From NCBI GenBank assembly GCA_001792895.1, contig MARA01000001.1:2356001-2420000 (forward strand): DNA of 64,000 bases, written 5' to 3'. The notes beneath the pieces were generated by a model. That model saw only the letters and a program-made list of their open reading frames with translations. It had not been told where the DNA came from and made no database searches. Positions 11,068 through 23,363 of the stretch are shown here, piece after piece. This stretch comes from Lentinus brumalis (lineage: Eukaryota; Basidiomycota; Agaricomycetes; Polyporales; Polyporaceae). Position numbers and translations under genes: made by a program. Each line of letters opens with the position of its first letter. Within the stretch, counting starts at the first letter, position 1.

Positions 11068-13818
11068 TTGCGTGAAGCTTACGACAGACCACGAACAGCT
11101 AGCCTACCCGTACTCCCCCGCTCTCCCCGCTCGAGGGAACCATCGACCCATCCGCCTAGCGCGACGACTATCCTTCCGCTCAGCACGACGACTTCCCTTC
11201 AGACCCCGCGACCTGATGCCTGCGCCTCTCCCGGACCACGTCGTAGCTCACCAAGCGTCCGTACTCCCTCACCCTTGTCCTACTCAGCGGCGAAGGTCTG
11301 GGAAGAACGCGTAGTCTCCAGCTCGAGCAACGAGCTCACCTGTCGCGGTAAGCTTCGCGGTTCATTTCGCTTCCAACCCGGGCCTGGACTTACTTTGCAG
11401 TCGGCGTTGAACAGCGCACGTCAAGACACCTGCAGTGATGTGTTCTCGACATGCTTTCGGGCAGAAACGATGCGTCAAGCGCGTCCAGACGATCCTCGCC
11501 CTCCTCCAAGTCAGCAGAGAAAGAGGTACGTGTCGCGACGCGTATTTGCGATTGCATGTACGCCGACTGACCTTTCCGCTTCGCAGAACTACCCCGGAGT
11601 CAAGCTCGAGGCCGCGAGCGTCGATGGATGGTTCCAGACGGAGGGGCAAGACGCAGCGGTCGTTGGGGCTGACCAGGGTACGTACCTTATGTTGTTCTGT
11701 TCACTTTCGCTACATGTTAGCTCACATACTTGCTTCAGCGTGCTTACCCGGCACTTCTCTCTCGCTCGACGTCTTCACTGGCGTGGTCGCGGGCCGCGGA
11801 GGAAGGGCTCCTGGCTTCTGGCCAGATGCTGCTTGTTCCACGAGAGGCAGGACACGACGAGCGAAGGTAAGCGCGACAGGCAACTTGCCTCTTTCGGAGG
11901 CATGACGTCACGCGTCGCGGCGCAAAGCGCGTACTGACCTTTCTCTTCAGACTTCCAGGACGCGCCTTCCCCAGCAAGACAGCAGTCCCCAGAGACGAGC
12001 GAAGAGACTAGCAGGAGCGAGCGACAGCAGCGACCATCTGGCCGCCTGCAATGTCCCTCGGAGACTCGGAGTTCCCTGGTACGTACCTCTGCTCCCGTCG
12101 TCGCGCGACGCGGACTCACCTGAACAACATCTTGCAGCGTGACGCGTCTCGAGTCCGACGGCAGCAGCGTGTAGCCTGCCGGACTACCTGGGCTGGGGCT
12201 GAACGGGAGAGAGGTACGTACCGGCTTGTTCATCTCGCAACTCTCAACTGACCTGAGTATTTGGCATTGCAGGCTGCAGCTGGTCGTGGCCGTGGCAGCG
12301 AGGCGGCTATTGCTCGCATGTGCCTTCAACAGCGGCGAAGGACGAAGGATGAGGGGACGCAGAGGCCTGGCGGCGGGGGATGGTGGTGGTTGCGGAGAGA
12401 AGACGCGACGCGGTTCTGGTCGACGGCGAATCGCGCCGATCTTGGCAAGCGCCCGGAGCGCGATGAGAACGCGGCGTGAGCCGCACCTCTGTAGTGCTCG
12501 CTCGTGGCGCACGAGTTCGTAAGTGGATCGTTTGGACTGACTTCGTTGGTTTGCAGTCGCTAATGCGGGTTACAGGACGATGCTATCAGCGTGAGCCGGC
12601 TGGAGCAGCTGGGCAGGGCCTCAGTCCTGCCGTCTTGCATAGAGACCGCAGATCTGCAGGTGAGTACCACCAGCCCCTCGGGAGGTGCGCGCCGGGCGTT
12701 GTGAGCTGACCGGGCTTCTTATGCAGCTGTCCGGCTAGCATGAAAGGCCCTCGGGCATCCGGCAGCGGGTGAGCATGGTGGCAGACCGGACGGTCTTGAA
12801 GCAGCTTGAAGGCACAGCCGCGTCTCGCAAGTAAGTCATTCTCCTTGATCCGTACAGTCTGACGTTGTACTCACTTCTACTTCTGTTTGCAGCGGCTCCA
12901 GGCGTACGCTGGTCGAGCAGCCCGGCCGCCATCTCAAGGCAAGACGTTCCGGCAGCGGCTGGCGTTCCTTACGACGCCGCTGTCAGAATACGGCATCAGC
13001 GCGTTCTGCGCTGGCAGACGAAGGCTTCGGTGAGTATTACAAGTCTTGTATCTGTGCTTGGACTAACTAACCATCGTCTCCTGGCAGATATTGTGCTCAA
13101 TTCGAAGCCCCAGCGCGTCGTTATCTAGGCCAGGAACCAGGTGAGCGAGTCCGTTGCTCTCGCCGTGCTGATGTTCCGTCTTCTCTAGTGCAGTCGGCCG
13201 GCGTCGACTCGCAAGACTGGTCTGCCGTGGCCCGTGACGTCGCTTTCACGGACTTTCCGGCAGGCATCGCGTCGCGGCGACGCTGCTGGCCTCGGAAGCA
13301 CTGCCGGCGCATTCCGAGATGGCTTCTCCGAGGATCACGGTGAGTACTCAGAAGCTCGTCCGCGGCTAGCTCGCTGGCTGACTGCTTCTCGCAGAGATAG
13401 CCCTGTGCGCATCTGGGCGACCAATCCGCCCGGCGGGTTTGACGCGAGTCTGCGGAGGCTGCAGCACGAGCGGCGAGAGCTCGTGCGGCCGTTCTGGCAT
13501 CGCCCGGGGAGCCTTGGACTGCAGGCCGCGGCGAGAGTGCTGTCGGCCGGCGTTGACTCGGGCATGACGAGTACGTGGCCGACGCTCTCAGGAACTTCCC
13601 GGCAGCGTACGCACCGGCCGTGTCGCGTCCCGGCAACGCTGCTGGACTGGACAGGGCTGCGGGCGCAATGTGGGGTTCTCGGTGAGTACACGACGCTGTC
13701 CGGCTGCGTTCCTGGCTTACCGCATCTCGCAGGAATCATCTGGCAGGGCTCGTACGCGTCTGCGCGGCCTAGTTCTGCTGCGGACGCGGACAGAGCGCGG
13801 ATTGCCGGGAGGTGGTGA
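11068..13818 (+). CDS. Gene Y (units 2-1 type order), product unknown
   Basis: Intron-dense plus-strand gene of unknown product. The span given is approximate and no safe start codon was found. Readable introns include GTAAGCTTCG 11347 to TTTGCAG 11400, GTACGTGTCG about 11526 to CTTCGCAG about 11586, and GTACGTACC about 11680 to TTCAG about 11739. Others are GTAAGCGCG about 11868 to CTCTTCAG about 11950 and GTACGTACC about 12079 to TTGCAG about 12138. Many introns carry CTGAC-like branch sites. The predicted exons are rich in Ser, Arg, Pro and Gln. Compared with the copies at 23364 and 36085 it lacks about 300 bp near 11840-11870. It is divergent from gene X and convergent with epsin. No family is recognised, and a non-coding spliced transcript is an alternative. 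Confidence 0.45.
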
Positions 13819-14504
13819 GGCGGCAGGACGGGGATCTTGGACGGAGAGAACGCGGCGGCGGGCGGCGGGCATTACGTAGTCTGTAGCGTACCTGTCGGTA
13901 GCCGTAGACGCAATGGAGAGATTTCTCAGATCCCGGAGTGTGCGAAGTGCAGAAGCGGAGCCTGCCGCGGTGCAGGGTGTTCCACTGTGCCGCCGCAGAA
14001 GCAGAAGCAGAAGCAGGTGCGAGCTATGCCAGGAGAGGAAGGCCGCAGGACGCCCGGGGAAAACAGACAGACATACGGGCGACATACGCGGCCAGAAAAA
14101 AGCAATTTCTGGACTGTGACACGACGCGGCCTCTGCGCAGCCCGCCCCCTCCCGGCGCGCACCCCCCGTCCAGTATACTGCCCCCCGTGTGTCCTAACGA
14201 ACCGTTTGTTTCTCTGGCAGCCTCTCTCGCTCGCCCGAACGGGCATGGCCAGATCGCCGCCAGATCGCGTCGCGGTCGTCTTCAAGTTCTTGCGTCGTTC
14301 GCGAACGTCGAAGTGCACTCAGCTGCATCGCCACACGGTATCGGGCATCGGGTATCGCATACGCAGCGTCGGTACCTCGTCCATACAGCAGACTACAGAC
14401 GACAGCAGAACAGACGACAGCAGACCGAGAAAACAGAACCGGGACCTCTATCTCCAAACACACGATACATAGCAAATCGGACCCGAGCATCTCCCTGAAT
14501 CTTT
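13819..14504. other. Y-epsin convergent spacer, type B
   Basis: In place of the type A stretch it has about 120 bp (near 13930-14045) with a GCAGAA trinucleotide-pair microrepeat. The flanking sequence matches the other spacers. No gene seen. Confidence 0.6.
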
Positions 14505-16443
14505 CAAAGAGCAGGTCGTCCAACCCGTTTCCGGACGAAGCAGGGGTGCGGCACTGGAGGCCGCAGGCGCACCGAGAACGACCCAAAGCCAGCACCTGCG
14601 GGAGGCCTGGTCCCTCCCCAAATGTTCGCCTGCGCCTTTTCCTTCTCCAGATCCTTGATGCTCTTCTGCTGCGAGGCACCAGCGCCACCCACAGGCTTGC
14701 TCGCAGACCCGAGGGACATGGACCACAAGTCGTCGAAGCTCGCCGCCGGCTTCTGCTGCTGCTGCGAACCGACGCCTGGTGATGTCGTCGTCGCACGCGG
14801 TGGTGGGGACGTCGGCGACATGACCGCCTGATTGGGGACGAGAGGCGCACCCATCGGCGGGGGACTGGCCATCATCGGACGCATCATGTTCTGCATCGGG
14901 TTCTGAACCGGCGCAGCGGGAGGCGAGATGTACGCTGGCCTAGCTGGGGCCGCCGCCGCGCTGGTAGAGAGCATGTTGAAGAGACTGTTGTTCGTCGACT
15001 GCCCTGGCGCCTGCGGTTGGTATCCAGGGGGAGAGAGCGGCGCAGCGGGCTGAGCAGCCAGCGGGGGCGGCAGGGCAGTGGGTATCGCGGAAGCACCAAA
15101 GAAGGCATTGGAAGCAGGCGCAGCAGACGGCGGCGCGCTTTGGAAGTCGTCGAAGTCATCGTCACCGCCTAGCCAATGTCAGTCATGAAGGTGAGGGATC
15201 ATCAGCGGGAGACGTACCTGCTTGCAGCGACTGTGAACCAAGTACCGGAAGCGCCTTCTCCGCGGCGACGGGAACAGCAGATGCACCGCCGAAGTCGTCA
15301 TCATCCATGCCCAAGAGGTCGATCTCTGGCTGTTTCGCCTTGGGCGGTTCCGGGGCAGCAGTCGGAAGAGTCGATGACCGCTGAGGATTCGAGGTACGCG
15401 CGGAACTGTGCCCGCGACGAGTTGGAACGGGTCGAGACGATGTCATCGTCGCCCGCATCGTACTCCTGGAAGTTCCTCCTCGAGCTGGATCCGCTCCCGC
15501 CGCCGCCGCTGCCAGACCCGCCATAGCTGTCGTATTCTTGCGCAAGTTCAAATCGAGCTGGGACCATGAACAACGGACGTACTCACCACCACGACCGCTG
15601 TAGTTCCCACTGTCGTAACTCCCACCACCCCCATAGCTGCCGCTTCCGCCATTCCCGAGGCTGTCACTCCCGAAGCCTCCGTAACGACCGCCGCCGGAGC
15701 TGAAACTCATGGCATCGTTGCCAGTGCCGATGTACTTGTGCTTGTTGTTCTTCGCCTTGCGGCGCTCGGTTCGGATTTTCTCTACGTCGCCCAAGAGGTC
15801 CACGAGCTCCTTCGACCTATTCCGTACTACCGTAACGTCAACAGGCCGCCAGATCCAAAGGAGCATTGGTACGTACCGTTTATTCCCTCATCCACGTAGA
15901 AGTTCCTGAGCATCTTGATGGTGCCAATGTGGGAGCGTGCATCGTCCACAACGCGCTCGCTGCCGTTCTTCACCAGGTACTCCAGCAGTTGCAGCCTACG
16001 TATGGGGTCAGGACTAGATGGTGAGTGAGACTGTGCAGGACATCACCTTGTAGATCTGTCACTGACTGACGCGCTATAGCAGGCATGATCTCGTTGAAGT
16101 TCTGGCTGCGCTCTGTCAGACAGAGCAGCACATCGACGCAACGAGTACTCACAAGTTGAAGGTCCCTTGGGCAATATCTTGCATCAACGTCGAGCTCGCC
16201 CCTACGCGACTCAGCATCCTCGCATCGACGCAAGTTGGCAGCAAGACATACCGAGGCTCGTCATTGGTGCGTCCCGCACCTTCGCTTCATCTCGCTGACA
16301 TTGAAGACGACATTCTTGGCCTGCGGAGGCGTCGGTGGTGCGTTCCAGTTCATGCGAGGTGACACGCACCTGGTTGTACACCGACTTGATGCCGTACATG
16401 GTGATCTGCGAGCGCGCATCCGGAGAGACCCGATGCGGTCCAT
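14505..16443 (-). pseudogene. Epsin (ENTH) gene copy, unit 2, frame broken
   Basis: Same shared lesions as the unit 1 copy: a base missing in the start exon near 16420, two in the following exon, and one in the C-terminal exon. Exon 5 in addition lacks about a dozen bases around 15890 and has further losses near 16070-16080. The middle and the acidic DFDDFQSAP motif are preserved. It starts at a unit junction and so lacks the upstream region of the terminal copy. Confidence 0.7.
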
Positions 16444-16538
16444 GGCGGGCGATGACGTGGATGGGCGACGACGAGGTGGTGGGCGTGGTCAACGCTGATG
16501 ACGGCGTCGGCGGTGTCTCCAGGTGTCGTCCAGCGTGG

Positions 16539-19500
16539 TCAACACTCGCTCGAAGTCCGTCCTCCTTCGACGCACAAGCGCCCCGATCCCGCGCCGTGTT
16601 CAAGAGCTCCCATTGGCTGCCGTCCCTCGACGTCCTCCCTCGCCATCGCTGCAAGACCGTCCTCCGCCCTGCTTCACGCACTCGAACACGCACGCTCAGG
16701 TCTCTCCCAGGTGCGCTTTCGTCGCCTCTGCCCTCCTCCAGCCACGCTCTGCCGCCGTCTTCGAGTCCGTCCCTCCACGTCCTCGCTCCGCCGCTCTCAA
16801 CACACACGCGCGCAGCACGACTGCCCATGCGTGGGCTCTAGCCGGGTAGAGGACGCAGTAGATGGCATGTAGAACTGTCGTAAGCACTGATATAACAATC
16901 TATGCCCTCGTGCGACGCGAGTCTTGCGTCAGACCGTACCCCTCGCTGTGTCGCGGCGCATACGACCTCGGTACGTCTGTTCATTCGAGACCCAATCCAT
17001 CCATACCGCTACGCGTCGTCCGTAGCGCACATAGCTGCGCCTTTCGTACACCCATCATCGACGTCACGTACGTCCCATCCCTCGAAACATCATACTGACA
17101 GCTGTCTCAACTTTTAGCTGAACCGCGCCCGCGCACTTCGCGCGTCCAGCACGCACAGAACTCCGGCTTCCACCGTCGCGCGTGTCAACACGCCTCGTCA
17201 ACACGTCTAGCGACTCCCACAGGACCCTGCGAACCTCGACACGCGCCAGAACGCGCCCCGAACCCTTGTCCGTCCGCCGCGACGCGTTATCTCCCGCGCC
17301 CGCCACAAAATCGCCCGCCACGTCCGCGCATACAGTCGCATGCATGCGCGACATGCCTCATTCGATAGCGGCACGCTACGCGCACCGGACGATGTCCGTG
17401 CCGTGCGAAACGGTTCAGGGTACGTCGTGCTACCCTCGATTTACTGCTGACCTGCGCAGAAATCTGCCGATTGCCCCGCAGAATCCCCGAATCCGGGTCA
17501 AACAACTACCCAGCTCCCGCGAACCTCCTGCACCAGGACGACTCGCTTTCGCGTCAATCCGGGGAGGTCGATCGCATCAAACGCGCCATTTCATGGCAAA
17601 CTCGGACACGACCTCGACTCCCACCGCGCAAGCTCACCCTGCCCTTCGACGACCCAACACGCTCTCTCTACACACAAACGACCCCCTATCTACGTCTGAA
17701 ACGCCCGGCGCAAGCCTGCCGACGTCGTCAACATGCTCGTCCCCTCGGCCAACGCCGCACACTCGACCCGCCGTATCTCGCCCAACCCGGCCGCTATCGC
17801 TTCCAATTCAGCTGCGTCAGCTACCGCTGAACAGCATCGACCAGCCCCCAGTTGCGCGGTCCGGGCAGGTCGAGAAATCGCACGTGCGATTTCATTGCAT
17901 TCTTCCCGCCCGCCCGATCTCGCCGCCTCTCCCGCACGTCCATCGCCTCCGGACGGCCGGCGGACACTTCAAGCGTGTTACGGTGACTCTCAAGCACCCG
18001 TACGCCCACGCTACGCGCCGCCCCGACGAGTTCTGAAGACCCGTCGTCACCGCGGCCAGCAGCCAAGCGCCCACGCGATCCGCCATATCTCCCCCAGACC
18101 CCGACCAATCGCCGTCAAACCAGGGCGTCAGAGCGCACTGAACAGTCCGCATCGAACGCGCCCCTCTCGCGTCGCTCCGGGCGGGTCAGAAATCGCCCGA
18201 AAGTGCGATTTCATTGCACTTTCGCCGCCCGGGCACTCTCGTCGACTCTCCCGCCAACGCCCCGCGTCCGGACGGCCGGCGAACGCTTCAGCCGCGTCAC
18301 ACAAGTCTCGAGACTGTGTACGCCCACATTACGCACCGCCAGGACGAGTTCTGAATCTCGTCGTCGGCGCAGCCAGCGGCCGAGCCCGCCCACGCGAACC
18401 GCCATAAGTCCCCCAATATCCGCCCGGTCGCCGTCAAACCGGGGACGTCAGACTGCACTGAACACACCGCATCCAACCAGTCCCCTCTCGCGTCGATCCG
18501 GGCGGGTTGCAAATCGGTCGAAAGTGCGATTTCATTGCACTTCCGCCGCCCGGCCGATCTCGTCGACTCTCCCGCGTGCGCTCCATGTCCGGACGGCCGC
18601 CGAACACCTCAAGCGTGTCTTCAAGGTCCTCAAGACCGTGTACGCTCACACTGCGCACCGCCCGGACGAGTTCTCAAATCTCGTCGTGCTCACGGCCAGC
18701 TGGCTCAAGGCTGCCCGGCGCGTCACCAATCCGGCCGTATCTCCCCCGTCCCCCGCCGGATTCTGACGCGGTTCGTTCCCCAGGTTACCCGAGCACGTCC
18801 GCATCGAATGCGACGTCGTCGCGCGGATCTGAGCACGTCGCGGAATCCGTGCCCATCGCGACTTCATGGCACCCCGGACTCGACGACGCTCTCCCGGCCG
18901 GTGCTCGTCCCGGGCCACCGCCACACCACTTCAGCAGACGTATATGCCGCAGACGTCCCGGACGACCGGTCTGCGGCTCCTCAAGTCAAGATCTCAAAAC
19001 CGAACTCGTCGGCCGGCCGAGCAGCTCACCAAAACATCAACTCGCGGCCCAGGCATATCAAGCCCGCCGAACATCCCGAACGCACAAGTGGCATGCCCGG
19101 AGAGTACGTCCGGTGTGTCTGCGGCCGAAGACACGGGGAAATCGGACGGCGCAAGCTCGCACGAGTGGGAGCGCGGGCAGGACGACGTCCGGCCATATCT
19201 CAACAACGCCGCCTTCCCCAGCCATGCCGTGTGACAAACGCATGCGGCCATGCCCGCAGCGAGCTGGAACGCGAGCCTCCGCACACCGGAGGCGTTCTCA
19301 CTGCGCCGGGCGAGCATCTCGCCGTCCGGGTACGTCAGATCCGCCAGATCGACTGTACCCCACGCTGACATCCATCCCACAGCCCTCTCTCGACCAGCAG
19401 CCTCAAAACCCGAATCAGACGGCCTTGCCGGCCGTGCACGACGCTCGGAACCAAACGCATTCGACTCTCGGACTCGCCGACCTCGGGCGAGACGACGCCA

Positions 19501-19990
19501 ACGCCCGGCCTGCCGGCGAATAGCACGCCACGCGGGACCTGCAGCGCGAGAAGAACCGCACCCACGCCAATGCGAAGGTCGGTGTACGAGGCCGAGGACG
19601 ACGCGGGACACGGAGACCCGGAGCACACCGCAGAGACACGGGGTGCACCGGGCCTCCGAGATGCTGCGTCGGCCGTCCTGCGTGCGCCGAAGACAAGAAG
19701 GAGTCTCGAGGGCGCGACAGATGCAGTGCCGCTGCAACAGAACTTACCGGATTGGTTAGTAGGTACGTAGTAGGTACGAATATATCTTGTCACCGTAATT
19801 GTTGTCCGTGCTGGGAGTGTGCGTGTGGGCGCGCTGCGTTGAGGCTGGTGGCGGCGGATCTGTCGAAGGGCGGCGATCGCCGGAAAGTGTCGCAGGCTTC
19901 GAGAGACCGGGGTGTCGACGTTGTGCAGAGAATGTATGGCGCAGCAGCCTCGTGCTGTCTGTCAGACACGAGGCCGCCGGCCTCCCCGTA
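16539..19990. other. GC-rich block of unit 3
   Basis: Homologous to 4198-7690, with several short indels that break whatever long frame is open in the other units. This argues against simple coding in any one frame, unless the indels are sequence errors. Confidence 0.5.
17460..19150. repeat. Nested ~320-bp tandem repeats, unit 3
   Basis: Cores at about 17884, 18202 and 18524, with degenerate versions near 17588 and 18855. The first core forms a perfect 20-bp palindrome (17874-17893) without a spacer. Confidence 0.85.
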
Positions 19991-21253
19991 CTTGTGACTG
20001 TGAAGTAGTACTCGAAGTCAGTAAGCAGCTTCACCTGACGGGAGAATGAGACCAGTACTTACCCGCGAGATCGCGTGCATGACTTGAAGCACCTATACAT
20101 TCGCTGAGGTCAGACTTCGAACGGCAAGCTCGACGCGGTACTACATCTTACCAATCTCAGGGAGCCCGGAGTACACGTCGGCAAACGCTTGAAGCCACGT
20201 ATGAGGACCTGCGGGCTTGTCGGGATGCCAGTGATTAGGACTGCCACAACGAGAAGGTTGCAAGAACTCGTACCTGAGTTGTTCCGGAAGCGTCAGACTT
20301 GCTCTCTGAAAGCTTCGAGAGTGCGTCACTATGTAGCCAGACTTCAGAGTACGAAGAAGTTAGAACTCGTACCTCCATGTCCGCGGGCACTTCCGAAGTC
20401 GAAGTCTTCAAGAGATCGACTGTCGAGCACTCTTGGATACGAGAAGAGAGTTGGCCGGTCGTGGAGGTCTGCAAGATGACCTGGTAAGGAAGCGACACAT
20501 AGTTACAAAGTGTACGTACCTTACGACGAATAGAGATCATGTTCAACTCCAGATCCGACCTAGAATTCGGACTCGGAGTCAGCAAAAGTCAAGCTCGAGA
20601 GTACTTCGATGAAGTGACTTACGCGTGAGATACGGCCGGGAGACTGGATGTGAATGCTGGTCAGGATCAAGTCGTCGACGAGCTGTTCAGATGTACCTAC
20701 CCACAGTTCCTAGAACGAGCATGTTTCAGCGCAGCCATAGAACTCGAAGAGTGACCCTCACAGTGTGCGCATGTTCGAAGTACCTTGCGGCTTGATAGCT
20801 GATACTTACGCGACGATAAGTATACGGACACCTGACGGAGAGATTCGAGTCAAGATGTGTCCTCCAATCCGGGCTTAGATGTGAATACGTACCTGCGAAG
20901 TCATGGCTGCGCCAGCCGAGCTCATGCAGTCGATTCCGTATACTGGTACCTGCGTACAGGCACGACCGGTTGAACGAGTACCTGCCTGCAACGCAACTTG
21001 AGTTAGCGGGGGCATACGACAGGGGCGAGGTACTCACCGCTAATGGTAGGAGTAGCAAGGGTGCGGTGTCCCTGAAATGACCGCCGAGCTGAACCTAACA
21101 GACAGACCGGGAGTCAGTCAGTGTGGGCATAGTGCGAGTGCGTTAGGACGTACCTGCTGTTGCAAGTAACATGGACGCGGTCCTGCGAAGCCACTGAAAG
21201 TGAGAATCCGGAGCTTCAGCGCGCTGGGAAGAGTCGTAAAATCTCAAACTCAT
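19990..21253 (-). CDS. Gene X (unit 3), intron-dense, product unknown
   Basis: Homologue of the copy at 7690-8952, starting at 21253 with the same first exon. Here the exon beginning LVDDLILTSIHI is open; in the unit 2 copy an extra C breaks it. One exon runs SPNHWHPDKPAGPHTW and onward if a very short intron (about 33 nt) is accepted before it. Product unknown. Confidence 0.5.
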
Positions 21254-23135
21254 AGGGGAAACTAAACTGAGTGTGTAGTGAGAGTAACAGAGGGGTATGG
21301 GCGGACGTATGCAAGAGGAGAAGTGACAGTTATAGCAGAGATGGGTGAAGACTGAAGACTCGAGAGACTACGGTACGGAACTTGAAGATAGAACGATCAT
21401 GCCAGTATAGTAGCTCGAGTAAGTAGCAGTCAAAGAGAGAAAAATGGGTATGTATGTCCAGCACTACTGACGGGTGACGGGGAGGGACGAAGGAGGGGGA
21501 GGGGAGTGAAAGTCGGGCGGGGCGGACGCGCGACTCGGGAGCCCTCGACCTCGGGTTTGCGGGGTTCTTATACTCGAGGAGATCCGTGTTTCGCGTTCCG
21601 ACAGCTCTAGCGAGTCACGTTCTGAACCTTACTGCGTTCAACAAAGTAAGGTTCAGAGCGTGACCGGGTGAACACCATCCGGTATGGGGTGAGGGTCCTT
21701 GGGAAATGGGCGGGCAGAAGTCTGTTGAGCAAATTGAGGAAGGAGTCCAGGGAGGCTAGCGGGTACTAGCCGAGGCAGAGAATGCCCGTATAGACGCCAG
21801 GGGTTTGATGGAGCTATTCTGGGCTCAGGCAGCGTTGTATCGTCGGCGGACGGAACGAGGAGGAGGAGGTCTTGCTATTAGCGAGCAAATAGCACAATTC
21901 CCCGCTTTTCGGGAGATTATCAAGCGTTCCGGTACCTCATGTATGTATGAGACAATACCTAGATTGAGCGCCAAAGAGAGAAGTAGACCAGGACACCCGG
22001 GGGTACAGCAGCAGTGGTATAACTTTCCCAACACTGCACCCGAAGGTGCAAGTATGTGAAGCAGATACTGCAATATGGATAGTCAGTAATACGTCACGTA
22101 ACATGCAGACATATGCTACTACACCTGCTCAGCTGTACTATAGACCTCTGGGTGGGTTTCCGTACTTGGTATGAGCATAGATCGATGATAGTTTATGGAG
22201 GAGCGTCGAATGGAGTTGGAGAGCGCTTACATTGCCATTTTGGGTCGCAGCTCATTTCGGGAAATCCGCCGCGCGCCGCCGGCGTTCTCTCTGCTCACTC
22301 GCTCGTCTGCACCGGCTTCTGGTATTGCGACACTATCCAAAGGATCAAATGCCTGCTCTATGAATCTATCTGAGCTCAGTCCCTCGATCCTCAGCACTGG
22401 CTCGTTGAATGCCAATCTAGTGAGTAAGTACTAAGCACCATACTGAAATCAAGAGCAGTTTGCTCGTTGTATAATGCTGCTACGCAGCGGACGATATATT
22501 GGTTACAAACCCATGCAGAGGTAAGACGGCGGGCTCAGTATTGACCACCCTCCATCCTCGAAAGCGGCCAGTGAAGCTGCATGAGTCACGTCAAGGCCCT
22601 GTTTCTGGCAGCGGGTCTAGATTCACCGAGATGCGTATCTTGGAATGCTGTAATAGGGAAGAGAAGTTTTCTGATGAGCGGCCGCTATGACGTGTTTGCC
22701 TGAATATTCTCTCCGTGCCTCAGTGTTCTGCTGATTCCTCCTGGCCTCAGTTTCAGGACAGCTGCTCCTCAGTGTACAGTCTGCAGGCATGCAATTGTCA
22801 GACGTTTGAGCACACTGTATGCTGGCATCGGCGAGCCTGTACTCAGCGACAGAAACTGTAGGTACCGCGGCATATGAGTGGCGTGGGTTTCCCGATCACG
22901 ACCACACGACTTGGACCCTTAGGCTGCAATTATCTCGACTTCTCTCGGCTACGCACCATTCCTCCGTCTATTCTGATAGACATTCCCATGGCTACAGCAT
23001 ATCCCAGAATATCATCTCGACAGACCAGACCACCACTGCGCAATGACAGCACGCTGAAGACTCACGATATGAGGGACTGATAATGTTCGCCCACTGTAAG
23101 TTGCGTTTGGATACCTCAAATAGAACATCTTACAA
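21254..23135. other. X-Y divergent intergenic spacer, unit 3
   Basis: Homologous to 8953-10900, with the same hairpin and G-rich tract (about 21478-21506). The plus-strand frame just to its right (23136-23345, with internal Met followed by SRYAQRSA) is also open in unit 4 with a few residue changes, and could be an upstream exon of gene Y. Confidence 0.6.
21614..21664. repeat. Inverted repeat, 19-bp arms
   Basis: Same hairpin as 9313-9363, unchanged. Confidence 0.9.
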
Positions 23136-23363
23136 TTGAGGAGGGACAGGCCCATCAGAGAACTGTTGAAAGAACATCCCAGCAAGAAGATGTCGCGCTA
23201 CGCCCAGCGCTCCGCCATGCGTGTGTGCAGAAGCAAGGGGCGGAATTTCACGAGATGTCCGGCGAACGCGGCAGGCAAGAGCTTTCCCGAAATGGTACGG
23301 ACCTTCAGATTTATGCCACGTATCCATTCATGTTCCCAGGCATAGTACAAGCTCTATTCTTCG

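Larger units (their letters stand above)
4198..16538. repeat. Array unit 2, complete (12,341 bp)
   Basis: Runs from TCAACACTCG at 4198 to the next occurrence at 16539. It is the shortest full unit, mainly because gene Y lacks a segment of roughly 300 bp (near 11840-11870) that is present in units 3 and 4. Confidence 0.9.
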
